Assembly: GCF_014224155.1 (NCBI RefSeq)
Contig: NZ_JAASUI010000001.1
Location: 1 to 64,000, forward strand
Origin: Listeria cossartiae subsp. cossartiae
Lineage (GTDB): Bacteria; Bacillota; Bacilli; Lactobacillales; Listeriaceae
Direction of reading: 5' to 3'
DNA length: 64,000 nt
The notes below the pieces were generated by a model. It had not been told where the DNA came from, searched no databases, and saw only the letters and a program-made list of their open reading frames with translations. This document shows, one piece after another, positions 57,190-64,000 of the stretch (its first letter is position 1; each line of letters opens with the position of its first letter). Both the position numbers and the translations under genes were made by a program.

Positions 57190-57733
57190 TCCAAAACCGT
57201 GTGAATGGAAGTCGAATGAATTATCCAGAGGGTATATCGCTGACTATAAAGCATTCAATTTTGTCGATGGAGAGGGCGTTCGGTGCAGTTTATATGTATC
57301 TGGATGCCCTTTCCACTGCGAAGGCTGCTACAACAAAGCCGCGCAATCATTTAAATACGGCAAACCTTACACTAAAGAACTAGAAGACGATATCCTAAAA
57401 GACATCGGCCATGAAAGCGTCCAAGGTCTAACGTTACTTGGCGGAGAACCATTTTTAAACACCGCCATATGCCTATCCGTCGTAAAACGAATCCGCGCGA
57501 CATACGGCAAAACAAAAGACATTTGGTCATGGACAGGCTACACATGGGACGAAATGATGCAAGAAACCGCCGACAAACTAGAACTTCTATCCTTAATAGA
57601 TGTCCTAGTAGACGGCCGCTTCGAACAAAAACTTTTCGACCCAAACCTAGCATTCCGCGGTTCCAGCAACCAACGAATTATCGATGTACAGAAATCACTT
57701 GCTGCGGGTGAAGTGGTTTTGTATGAGTTGTGA
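57182..57733 (+). CDS. nrdG: Anaerobic RNR activating enzyme (radical SAM)
   Basis: NrdG generates the glycyl radical on NrdD. The 183-aa protein has the radical-SAM CxxxCxxC motif CPFHCEGC near residue 41, a Gly-rich segment GLTLLGGEPFLN near 80, and IWSWTGYTWDEM near 118. The start is GTG 57182, inside the end of nrdD, giving translational coupling. A terminator follows. Confidence 0.95.
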   Translation: MNNPKPCEWKSNELSRGYIADYKAFNFVDGEGVRCSLYVSGCPFHCEGCYNKAAQSFKYGKPYTKELEDDILKDIGHESVQGLTLLGGEPFLNTAICLSVVKRIRATYGKTKDIWSWTGYTWDEMMQETADKLELLSLIDVLVDGRFEQKLFDPNLAFRGSSNQRIIDVQKSLAAGEVVLYEL

Positions 57734-57737
57734 AAGG

Positions 57738-57764
57738 AGCCCTCTGTGATGGAGGGTTTTTTTT
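57738..57764 (+). terminator. Terminator after nrdD-nrdG
   Basis: CCCTC pairs with GAGGG around a short loop, followed by eight T. Confidence 0.85.
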
Positions 57765-57865
57765 GATAAATACGAACATAATCAAAAAGTAAAGTAGGAA
57801 AATCCACTAAAAAAGATGGTTCTTGACTAGTTTTTTGCAGAGGGGTTCACACAATGCTCACAAAA

Positions 57866-57888
57866 TGAAAACGCTTTGATGATATAAT
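57866..57888 (+). promoter_or_regulatory. Promoter with overlapping cre-like site, ABC exporter operon
   Basis: TGaTATAAT (57880-57888) is an extended -10. TGAAAACGCTTTGA (57866-57879), directly upstream, matches the cre pattern TGAAARCGYTTWCA at 13 of 14 positions, so CcpA binding would block the promoter. Confidence 0.55.
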
Positions 57889-57985
57889 AGAAGGAAAAGA
57901 TGGTTAAATCTCGGTCGAATAGTGCGAAAAAACTGAAAAATATTAAATAAGTTAACCTTATTTCACGAAAGGAGAGAGTAATACG

Positions 57986-58663
57986 TTGGAAGATGTTAGT
58001 TTAAATATACATAATCTGAAAAAGCAATATGATAATAAAACTGTAATAAATAATTTGAGTATTACGATTAATTTTAATTCTAAGATAACTTTAATGACAG
58101 GAATGAATGGTTCAGGTAAATCAACATTAGCAAAAATGATAGCGGGAATTATTTTACCTGATAAAGGTACATTAACACTTTCAAATCACACCAATTTTTC
58201 AAAATGGACAAAGCGAAATACATACTACTTATCAAATGCAGAGCGAGGTATGTTTTATAAGCTAAACTGCAGACAAAATATTGAATATTTAACCTCACTA
58301 AAAGGTACGAGTAGAAAATACGTCTTAGATAAACTTCCTGCATACTGCGAAAAATTAAATTGTACAGATATTTTAGAGATATCAGCAGAAAAGTTATCTA
58401 CTGGTCAAAAAAAGAAGGTTTTCATACTATCGGCTTTATGCTCGAATTGTCAGCTATTATTACTGGATGAACCTACAAATGGGCTGGACGACGAGAGTTT
58501 TTATGCATTTACTGAAATTCTGGCGAGCTTAAGACCAGAAAAAAAGATTGTGTTAATTTCTCACGATAAAAGATTTTTGGATATGCCGCATATAGAGAGA
58601 ATAATTTTTGGCAAAAACGGTGAAATTTATTGGGAGGAGGGTTCGTCAAATGGATTATCTTAA
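57986..58663 (+). CDS. ABC transporter ATPase
   Basis: The 225-aa ATPase has Walker A MTGMNGSGKSTLAKM near residue 38, signature LSTGQKKKVFILSALC near 136, Walker B LLLLDEPTNGLDD near 157 and the switch LISHDKRF. The LSTGQKKK signature and small size fit ABC-2 exporters (bacteriocin, antibiotic or copper type). The start is TTG 57986 with AAAGGAGAG at 57968-57976. The gene overlaps the permease by 14 nt. The substrate is unknown. Confidence 0.88.
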   Translation: MEDVSLNIHNLKKQYDNKTVINNLSITINFNSKITLMTGMNGSGKSTLAKMIAGIILPDKGTLTLSNHTNFSKWTKRNTYYLSNAERGMFYKLNCRQNIEYLTSLKGTSRKYVLDKLPAYCEKLNCTDILEISAEKLSTGQKKKVFILSALCSNCQLLLLDEPTNGLDDESFYAFTEILASLRPEKKIVLISHDKRFLDMPHIERIIFGKNGEIYWEEGSSNGLS

Positions 58664-59432
58664 TGCTTGTATAGGGACACTGAAAGCAAATATTTTTATT
58701 CTATTTAAATATAAGAAGAATCTCGTATCGGAATTAATCATGTTTATGGGTGTGTATCTGGCAATATTAATGCTAAATGACAGCAGTGCAATAACTGAAT
58801 TTTATGGGGCTTCAACTGCTCAGGGGCCTATTCTTTTGTTAATTGGTTATATGTTTTGGGCATTTTCTGATATGGCGTTATCAAATACAGCCAATTGGAT
58901 TAGTACAGATGCCAAAGTAGGTTTATTTGAAACCAAAGTTCAAAGCATTTTACCATATCCTGTGCAGTCATTTTTGTTACTTTTAATCAGTGTTTTAGAA
59001 ACAATCATAATCCTTTTTGGCGTTGTTATTATTTCCGTTTTTGCTGATAAAATAAGTTGGTCGCAAATCCCGTTTATTTTTTTATCGGTCGTTATCCTGT
59101 TGCCATCTGTTGTGGGGATGTTTGGAATGGGCTTGATATTCGGAGGCTTTGCTGTCAAAGAGAAGAGTTTAGGGAATTTCGTCAATTTGTTTGCAGGTGC
59201 CTTAATTATTTTTTCCAATACACTTATCGTAGGGCTACCGAAAATTATTTATGTCATTCCATTTACTTCAGGTGTAGATTTTACGAGTAATTTGTATGTT
59301 TCTGGAAAAATGGATATAAGTCTTTTAGGCATAAATTTAATTATTAATGCCATATGGCTTATTGTGGGAATATTCTTCTTTAATTATTCTCTTAAAAAAG
59401 AAAAAACAGTTGGTAGTTTTGATACTTTTTAA
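58650..59432 (+). CDS. ABC-2-type permease
   Basis: The 260-aa protein has about six transmembrane helices (near residues 27-45, 58-80, 103-133, 139-170, 173-205 and 231-253) and no extracellular domain, as in ABC-2 export permeases. The frame is open upstream within the ATPase gene, but the ATG at 58650 has GGAGGAGGG just before it, which fixes the start. It pairs with the overlapping ATPase. Confidence 0.85.
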   Translation: MDYLNACIGTLKANIFILFKYKKNLVSELIMFMGVYLAILMLNDSSAITEFYGASTAQGPILLLIGYMFWAFSDMALSNTANWISTDAKVGLFETKVQSILPYPVQSFLLLLISVLETIIILFGVVIISVFADKISWSQIPFIFLSVVILLPSVVGMFGMGLIFGGFAVKEKSLGNFVNLFAGALIIFSNTLIVGLPKIIYVIPFTSGVDFTSNLYVSGKMDISLLGINLIINAIWLIVGIFFFNYSLKKEKTVGSFDTF

Positions 59433-59457
59433 AGAAAACCAGACTAACCCTTTTAAA

Positions 59458-59565
59458 ATGGGATTTACATTATCAACTCAAAAGATTACAATTAAACCCA
59501 AGAAACCACCACGAAAACCACAGAACGGAAGTGTTAACTATCAACGGAAATTTTACTACAAATGA
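59458..59565 (+). CDS. Possible 35-aa Lys/Pro-rich peptide
   Basis: A short ORF encodes a cationic peptide with KPKKPPRKPQNG in the middle and YQRKFYYK at the end. It lies between the ABC permease and a membrane protein gene and overlaps the latter. No good Shine-Dalgarno is visible, so it may not be translated; it could also be the leader for coupled translation of the next gene. Confidence 0.25.
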   Translation: MGFTLSTQKITIKPKKPPRKPQNGSVNYQRKFYYK

Positions 59566-60313
59566 AAAAAATCAGCGGACATTTTTATTCCCGATGAAAG
59601 GGTTTAGGGGGCTTGTATTAGGAATGGTTGTTGTGGCGATAATTTTCACGCTGTTAACTTATTTAGTCCCCAACCCAGATAAGAGAATCATTCCGGAATC
59701 GGTCGAGCTGCTTAATAATATAAGAATCGTTGCATTCCTTGCCATTTGTGTATGGATGTTACTAAGAATTGGGTACATTTTCCGCACGAAAAAGCCTTGG
59801 AAATATGGGTTAGAGTATAGTATTTATTTTCATTCGATACCATGTCTAATAGCAATTTCATCGATATTTTTTGTGTGGATGGCCTCTATTACTTTACTTG
59901 GTAGTAATTATTTGTTTTTATATTTTTCGATAGCTACGAGTATGATGGTGGTATTATCATGTACTTTTTATTTTGTTTTTAAGAAGGATAAAATGAATAC
60001 AAAAGGTTTTTTCGTCATTCCTGCAGCTGGGATTATATTGAACGGATATGCAGGGATTGTTGTGGGCGTGATGCTAAGTGATTTGTGGGGAGGCGTATTG
60101 CATGAAGGCTTGCGTGGTGGAGCACTAGTTGGTGTGTTTGTCGCGTGCCTTGTGTCACCTAGTATATTTTTAGGTGCGCTACCTGTTGTTATTTGTAATT
60201 TATACGCATGGATTACGGGGAAAGATATCAACCTGGATGAACGATACAAAAATGCGGATAATATTGATCCAAATAAAAACTATCCGCCGAATTTTGGTTT
60301 GAAAAAGAAATAA
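59531..60313 (+). CDS. Polytopic membrane protein of unknown function
   Basis: The 260-aa protein has about seven transmembrane helices (near residues 26-48, 58-80, 95-125, 128-150, 158-182, 185-205 and 210-232) and a hydrophilic C-terminus (DLDERYKNADNIDPNKNYPP type). I recognise no family. The start is uncertain: GTG 59531 has only CGGAAG nearby, and ATG 59594 (MKGFRGLVLG) lacks a ribosome site. It follows the ABC-2 pair after about 100 nt and may be part of that system. Confidence 0.65.
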   Translation: MLTINGNFTTNEKNQRTFLFPMKGFRGLVLGMVVVAIIFTLLTYLVPNPDKRIIPESVELLNNIRIVAFLAICVWMLLRIGYIFRTKKPWKYGLEYSIYFHSIPCLIAISSIFFVWMASITLLGSNYLFLYFSIATSMMVVLSCTFYFVFKKDKMNTKGFFVIPAAGIILNGYAGIVVGVMLSDLWGGVLHEGLRGGALVGVFVACLVSPSIFLGALPVVICNLYAWITGKDINLDERYKNADNIDPNKNYPPNFGLKKK

Positions 60314-60315
60314 AA

Positions 60316-60362
60316 AAAGATAGTGCACTCAAAAGTCTAAATTTTGAGCGCACTATCTTATA
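60316..60362 (-). terminator. Terminator of the frameshifted minus-strand gene
   Basis: AAGATAGTGC and GCACTATCTT pair, with an inner CTCAAAA/TTTTGAG helix. On the minus strand the stem is followed by T7; on the plus strand the T run is poor. It lies 8 nt beyond the minus-strand stop. Confidence 0.88.
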
Positions 60363-60369
60363 ATAACAA

Positions 60370-60605
60370 TCACGAATACCCATCCTCTTGAAGTTCGGTC
60401 AAACAGTAATCTTGTATTTCTTTTGACATAGAATGAACTTTGATTTGTTCTTCAGCTATTACTTTATCAATGAAGTTGCGAGCTTCTAACAGTGTGCAAC
60501 CTGACATATTCATCAGTTCCTCATAAAAGGTAAATAGTGTTTTTTAGCAAACTCCGCTCTATATTGTTCTACATTAACTTCAATATTTCCTAGCTTATAC
60601 AACAT
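60370..60605 (-). pseudogene. Frameshifted small gene (about 78 codons if repaired)
   Basis: On the minus strand an ATG (60605) with GAGGAG upstream opens MLYKLGNIEVNVEQYRAEFA, then reads KKHYLPFMRN and stops. Adding one A to the A6 run (60540-60545) restores one frame that continues FTFYEELMNMSGCTLLEARN, then VIAEEQIKVHSMSKEIQDYC and ends GYS at 60370, 8 nt before a terminator. The repaired product is a soluble helical protein of no known family. A real frameshift, phase variation or a sequencing error are all possible. Confidence 0.65.
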
Positions 60606-60682
60606 TTTTAACTCCTCTATAAAGATAAAATAAAAACTAAACAGCTAATTCCTGACTACAACTTAAAACAGGGTAGCGTTTT

Positions 60683-61354
60683 TTAATCAACAAATTGCCT
60701 AACTTTCACATAATCATGCAATTCCTGATTTTTAACAACCCATTCTTTATCCTTTTTCCAAATCTTTCCTTGCTCTTTCAAAAGCGTCAATTGTTTGTAA
60801 AAACTACTTTTTGATAGGTTGCTATATGCCGCGATGGTACTAGTTCGCATTTCTCTTGGGAGGATAACGCTATCTTTTTCATAGGGCGTTCCGTGTAGCT
60901 TGCAGAGATTAGAAAAGGAGAGCTCTAGTTTGTCGGAAGAACTAGTCTCAGCGAAAAGACTTTTAAAAAAAGCGTGGCGAGCCAGGTCGCGCATAATGAA
61001 AAACTGAAACCCAAAATTCTCTGGGAACATGGAAAGAAAGTACTCTAAATCTTTAAAAGAATATTTGTAAATAGTGCAAGGCGAGCTAGTTGTAAACAAG
61101 AAGTCATCTACGTTTCCTTGGAATAAACTATAGTAATTTACAAAAGAGCCTTTGCCTAAGATGGTGTATATGCTATTTAGTTGTGGATTCATGGAAATAG
61201 AAACGAAGCCCTCAACAATTAAATAGACATGATTATTTCGCTGTGTGGCAGTATCTACTAAGTCTGTATGTTTTGGAACTTTTAATTTTTCATATTTAAT
61301 ATTGCCTTCGTGAGAAAGTCGAATAAACTCTTTATAATTAAATAGCGCATCCAT
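60683..61354 (-). CDS. Crp/Fnr-family regulator (PrfA-like paralog 2)
   Basis: The 223-aa protein has the same layout as the regulator at 50921: a beta-roll (HVYLIVEGFVSISMNPQLNS), central helix with the shared FPENFGFQFFIMRDLARH, and a winged helix with TSTIAAYSNLSKSSFYKQL near 173. No Fe-S Cys cluster is visible. Ligand and targets are unknown. It is transcribed toward the frameshifted small gene. Confidence 0.85.
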   Translation of the reverse strand: MDALFNYKEFIRLSHEGNIKYEKLKVPKHTDLVDTATQRNNHVYLIVEGFVSISMNPQLNSIYTILGKGSFVNYYSLFQGNVDDFLFTTSSPCTIYKYSFKDLEYFLSMFPENFGFQFFIMRDLARHAFFKSLFAETSSSDKLELSFSNLCKLHGTPYEKDSVILPREMRTSTIAAYSNLSKSSFYKQLTLLKEQGKIWKKDKEWVVKNQELHDYVKVRQFVD

Positions 61355-61475
61355 AATTAGCAGCTCCTTTACTTGTTTCGTTAACTATAATACATAATAT
61401 CAAAATTAACAAAAATAAATCCACACAAATTAGACCAAATTGCCACTTTTTTTCCGAAAATATGTATATTTAATG

Positions 61476-61509
61476 AGAAAAGGGACAAAATAGTATTTTG
61501 TCCCTTTTT
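61476..61509 (-). terminator. Terminator of the nitrilase-family gene
   Basis: AAAAGGGACAAAATA pairs with TATTTTGTCCCTTTT; on the minus strand the tail is T-rich. Confidence 0.88.
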
Positions 61510-61513
61510 GTAT

Positions 61514-62293
61514 TTAGTATAATTCTGGGCGTCTATCCGTGAAAACGGGGATAATTCCTCGTGTTTCCGCCACTAAATTCAAGTCGATTTCGGCATAAAT
61601 ATTTCCTTCTGCTTCACCGCCATGAGCGACAATGTTTCCAAGTGGGTCAATCACAAGCGAATGACCGTTGAAATGGTTATTCGGATCATCGCCAACTCGA
61701 TTTACAGCAACGACAAAAGCTTGGTTTTCAATCGCGCGTGCAATGAGAAGTTGCTCCCACTGAGTAACACGCTCGGCTGGCCACTGTGCTGAAACAAAAA
61801 TAACTTCTGAGCCTTCTGAAGTATGTTTGCGAATCCATTCTGGAAATCTAATATCATAACAGATGAAACCGGCGCAAGAAACGCCATCCAAACGGAATAA
61901 ATTTTTATCATTTCCGGCTTCTAAATACAAATGCTCATTCATAAGCTGGAATAAGTGAACCTTCTTATATGAAGAAAGTAGTCCACCGTATTTATCAAAA
62001 GCGTACATTGTATTCGAAAATTTGTTTCCTTCTGAGACAGCCACCGAGCCACCAATAATTGCGATTTGGTGTTTTTCAGAAAGGTTCGCTAAAAATTCTT
62101 TTGTTCTTTCCCCATTTAAATCAGCAACTCCAGCTAATTCGTTTAAAGCGTAACCTGTATTCCACATTTCTGGTAAAACTGCGATATCGGCCCCATTTTT
62201 TGCAGCTTCGATGATGGCTTTTTCAATCCGCGCATAGTTTGCATCTGGATATTTAAAAGCTACATCGGTTTGACATAATGCCAACTTCCACAT
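61514..62293 (-). CDS. Carbon-nitrogen hydrolase (omega-amidase-like)
   Basis: The 259-aa nitrilase-superfamily enzyme has the Glu-Lys-Cys triad: Glu in IAVLPEMWNTG near residue 43, Lys in SYKKVHLFQL near 113, and Cys in GFICYDIRFPEWIR near 147. VISAQWPAERVTQWEQLL-type sequence (VFVSAQWPAERVTQWEQLL here) is typical of the YafV/omega-amidase group, linked to methionine salvage or glutamine-ketoacid repair. Its place beside the methionine-type importer supports a sulfur amino-acid link. It is monocistronic or follows metN-metI by read-through. Confidence 0.87.
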   Translation of the reverse strand: MWKLALCQTDVAFKYPDANYARIEKAIIEAAKNGADIAVLPEMWNTGYALNELAGVADLNGERTKEFLANLSEKHQIAIIGGSVAVSEGNKFSNTMYAFDKYGGLLSSYKKVHLFQLMNEHLYLEAGNDKNLFRLDGVSCAGFICYDIRFPEWIRKHTSEGSEVIFVSAQWPAERVTQWEQLLIARAIENQAFVVAVNRVGDDPNNHFNGHSLVIDPLGNIVAHGGEAEGNIYAEIDLNLVAETRGIIPVFTDRRPELY

Positions 62294-62328
62294 GTTCTTC
62301 GCTCCCTTTTTCTTTTAAAAATAACACA

Positions 62329-62370
62329 AGCTTGGTGACGAGTCCATATTGGAACACTGTGCACCAAGCT
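62329..62370 (-). terminator. Probable terminator of metN-metI
   Basis: AGCTTGGTG pairs with CACCAAGCT (9 bp); on the minus strand the tail TGTGTTATTTTT is only moderately T-rich, so read-through is possible. Confidence 0.55.
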
Positions 62371-62382
62371 CTAAGTAGTGAG

Positions 62383-63045
62383 TTAATCTTTTTTAAGACG
62401 TCTAGATAAGAAATTACCGAATGATTGTAGTGCTTGAACCATGATAATTAAAATGATGATGGTTGTATACATGACAGTTGGTTCAAAACGTTGGAAACCA
62501 TATTGGTAAGCAATTGTTCCAAGTCCGCCAGCGCCAACAAGTCCAGCCATCGCAGTTGCGCCGATTAGCCCGATTGTTGCGATAGTTAAACCAAGAACGA
62601 TACCAGACCGAGCTTCGCGAATAACCACACTCCAAATGATTTTCGGTGTGGAAATCCCCATTGCTTGGTAGGCTTCAACGACACCACGGTCCACTTCCAA
62701 GAGGGCGGACTCCATTAAACGAGCGATGTAAGGTGCCGTAAATACAACAAGCGGCATAATTACACCTTGAATCCCAATAGTAGTCCCAACAACAAAACGT
62801 GTTACCGGAATCATTAAGAATAACAAAATGATAAACGGCAGTGAACGTAAAATATTAATGACCCAGTTTAAAATACTATAAGCAATCAGATTTTCCGATT
62901 GACCACCTTTACGCGTTAATGTTAAAAATACGCCAAGTGGTAAACCAATCGCGAGTGAAATCACAAGCGTAATACCAGTCATCGTCAGCGTTTCCAGAAA
63001 TCCTTGCCAAAGTATCGGTCCCCATTCTTCAAAAAACAAACTCAT
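62383..63045 (-). CDS. metI: Methionine-type ABC importer permease
   Basis: MetI forms the membrane channel of the methionine importer. The 220-aa protein has five to six transmembrane helices and the permease coupling loop (VVEAYQAMGISTPKIIWSVV near 122). TLVISLAIGLPLGVFL at the N-terminus and TAMAGLVGAGGLGTIAYQYG near 170 are typical of MetI. It overlaps metN by 4 nt (ATGA). Confidence 0.93.
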   Translation of the reverse strand: MSLFFEEWGPILWQGFLETLTMTGITLVISLAIGLPLGVFLTLTRKGGQSENLIAYSILNWVINILRSLPFIILLFLMIPVTRFVVGTTIGIQGVIMPLVVFTAPYIARLMESALLEVDRGVVEAYQAMGISTPKIIWSVVIREARSGIVLGLTIATIGLIGATAMAGLVGAGGLGTIAYQYGFQRFEPTVMYTTIIILIIMVQALQSFGNFLSRRLKKD

Positions 63046-64000
63046 AGTAACTCGACCTCCTCAACAACGACTCCAGATTCTTTCAAATAAGCAATTGCTT
63101 TACTATATTCCGCTTCGTCCCCTTTTAAATGAACGAGTAGTTTTCCAAGTGTTCCGTTTTTCAAATGATCAATTCCGCCAGCTAAAATGCTTGGAAGAAC
63201 GTCGAATTTGCGTGATACAAGAGCAAGAGCAGGTTCATCCGCTTCGTCCCCAATAAAATGAAGAGAAACCAATTTCCCAGTTGCGACATATTTTTCAAGC
63301 AAATCTTGCGGGATATCGAAACTAGCTTCTGATCCAACAAAACGCTTGGTTGTCGCGTGTTTTGCTTTGGTGAAAATATCAAGAACGGTACCTTGTTCCA
63401 CTAAATGACCATTTTCCATTACAGCAACCCGGTCACAAATACGTTGAATGACATCAAGTTCATGTGTAATTAAGAAAATCGTAATGCCGAGTTCCGCATT
63501 AATTTTAAGTAACAGTTGCAAAATTGCTTCTGTTGTTTCAGGGTCCAAGGCGCTTGTTGCTTCATCGCTCAGCAGAATTTCTGGTTCATGCGCAAGAGCA
63601 CGAGCAATCGCGACACGTTGTTTTTGACCGCCAGAAAGTTGGCTTGGATAGTTGTTTCGTTTATCTTCTAAGCCAACGATTGACAAGTATTTATTCACGC
63701 GCGTTTCGATTTCGTCTTTTGGAACGCCTTCTAATTTTAATGGTTTGGCAATGTTATCATAGACAGTTGCTGTTTTCAGTAGGTTATATCCTTGGAAAAT
63801 CATGCCGATTTTCCGGCGTGCGACACGAAGTTCTTTGCTTGATAGGGTAGATAAGTTCTTCCCATCAATGACAACTTGGCCAGCATCTGGACGTTCAAGC
63901 AAGTTGATGCAACGAACGAGGGTACTTTTTCCGGCGCCACTGTAACCAACGACACCGAAAATTTCTCCTTTTTCGACTGTAATAGAAACATTTTTGACGG
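63042..64000 (-). CDS. metN: Methionine-type ABC importer ATPase (5' end outside window)
   Basis: The 319 visible codons cover Walker A GYSGAGKST (near 63935-63960), Q-loop MIFQGYNLLKTATV, signature LSGGQKQRVAIARALA, Walker B LLSDEATSALDP, switch LITHELDVI, and the C-terminal NIL domain (about the last 90 residues), which senses methionine in MetN. The frame runs off the window edge, so the start and any upstream S-box leader are not visible. It overlaps metI by 4 nt. Confidence 0.94.
   Translation of the reverse strand, partial: VKNVSITVEKGEIFGVVGYSGAGKSTLVRCINLLERPDAGQVVIDGKNLSTLSSKELRVARRKIGMIFQGYNLLKTATVYDNIAKPLKLEGVPKDEIETRVNKYLSIVGLEDKRNNYPSQLSGGQKQRVAIARALAHEPEILLSDEATSALDPETTEAILQLLLKINAELGITIFLITHELDVIQRICDRVAVMENGHLVEQGTVLDIFTKAKHATTKRFVGSEASFDIPQDLLEKYVATGKLVSLHFIGDEADEPALALVSRKFDVLPSILAGGIDHLKNGTLGKLLVHLKGDEAEYSKAIAYLKESGVVVEEVELL

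Overview
The window is chromosomal DNA of a low-GC Gram-positive bacterium, and gene content and order point to Listeria (L. monocytogenes or a close sensu stricto relative). The evidence is the order 5S rRNA, ctsR-mcsA-mcsB-clpC, radA, yacL-like, ispD-ispF, gltX, cysE-cysS, sigH, rpmG-secE-nusG, rplK-rplA, rplJ-rplL, rpoB-rpoC, followed by internalin genes between a phospho-beta-glucosidase gene and dapE (the ascB-dapE internalin locus known from Listeria). Species and lineage cannot be settled from the sequence alone.

Region 1 (1-24168) is conserved housekeeping DNA. It begins with the 3' end of a 5S rRNA gene and its terminator. The CtsR-controlled heat-shock and protein-arginine-kinase operon (ctsR-mcsA-mcsB-clpC) follows, preceded by a clear CtsR operator. 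Next come DNA repair (radA), isoprenoid (ispDF), tRNA charging (gltX, cysS), cysteine synthesis (cysE behind a T-box leader), RNA processing or modification (mini-III, RlmB, Rae1-like), sigma-H, protein export and transcription elongation (secE, nusG), and ribosomal stalk genes with an L10-type leader. After these lie a BlaI/M56 pair, a DUF1266 protein, a YehR-like lipoprotein, a class I methyltransferase, an apparently self-contained 38-codon gene, and rtcB.

Region 2 (24169-32620) holds rpoB and rpoC, with a roughly 400-nt structured rpoB leader, then a HAD-like protein.

Region 3 (32686-49313) is the accessory island. It contains a GH1 phospho-glucosidase, an orphan MacB/FtsX-like membrane protein, two LPXTG-type internalins, dapE, a third LPXTG internalin placed after dapE, a MarR regulator with a ring-cleaving-dioxygenase-like glyoxalase, a phosphoglycerate-mutase-family protein and a fused OppB-OppC-like permease. 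A secreted internalin without an anchor, an SMI1/KNR4 protein and a second GH1 enzyme follow on the minus strand. Sigma-B-like promoters precede the second internalin and dapE.

Region 4 (49433-64000) mixes metabolism and regulation. It holds two Cof-type HAD phosphatases, a GNAT acetyltransferase, two PrfA/Crp-family regulators, a secreted ComEC-like metallo-beta-lactamase, an MsmK/UgpC-type sugar ABC ATPase, the anaerobic ribonucleotide reductase nrdD-nrdG behind tandem NrdR-like boxes, an ABC-2 exporter pair with a polytopic membrane protein, a small gene that looks frameshifted in an A6 tract, a nitrilase-family amidase, and a methionine-type importer (metI, metN; metN runs off the window end).

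No insertion sequence, prophage, CRISPR array or tRNA gene was seen. The observations that most deserve a second look are the nusG leader hairpin that appears to bring a distant Shine-Dalgarno close to the start codon, the structured rpoB leader, the autonomous 38-codon gene, the frameshifted minus-strand small gene, and the internalin arrangement with one LPKTS sorting motif.
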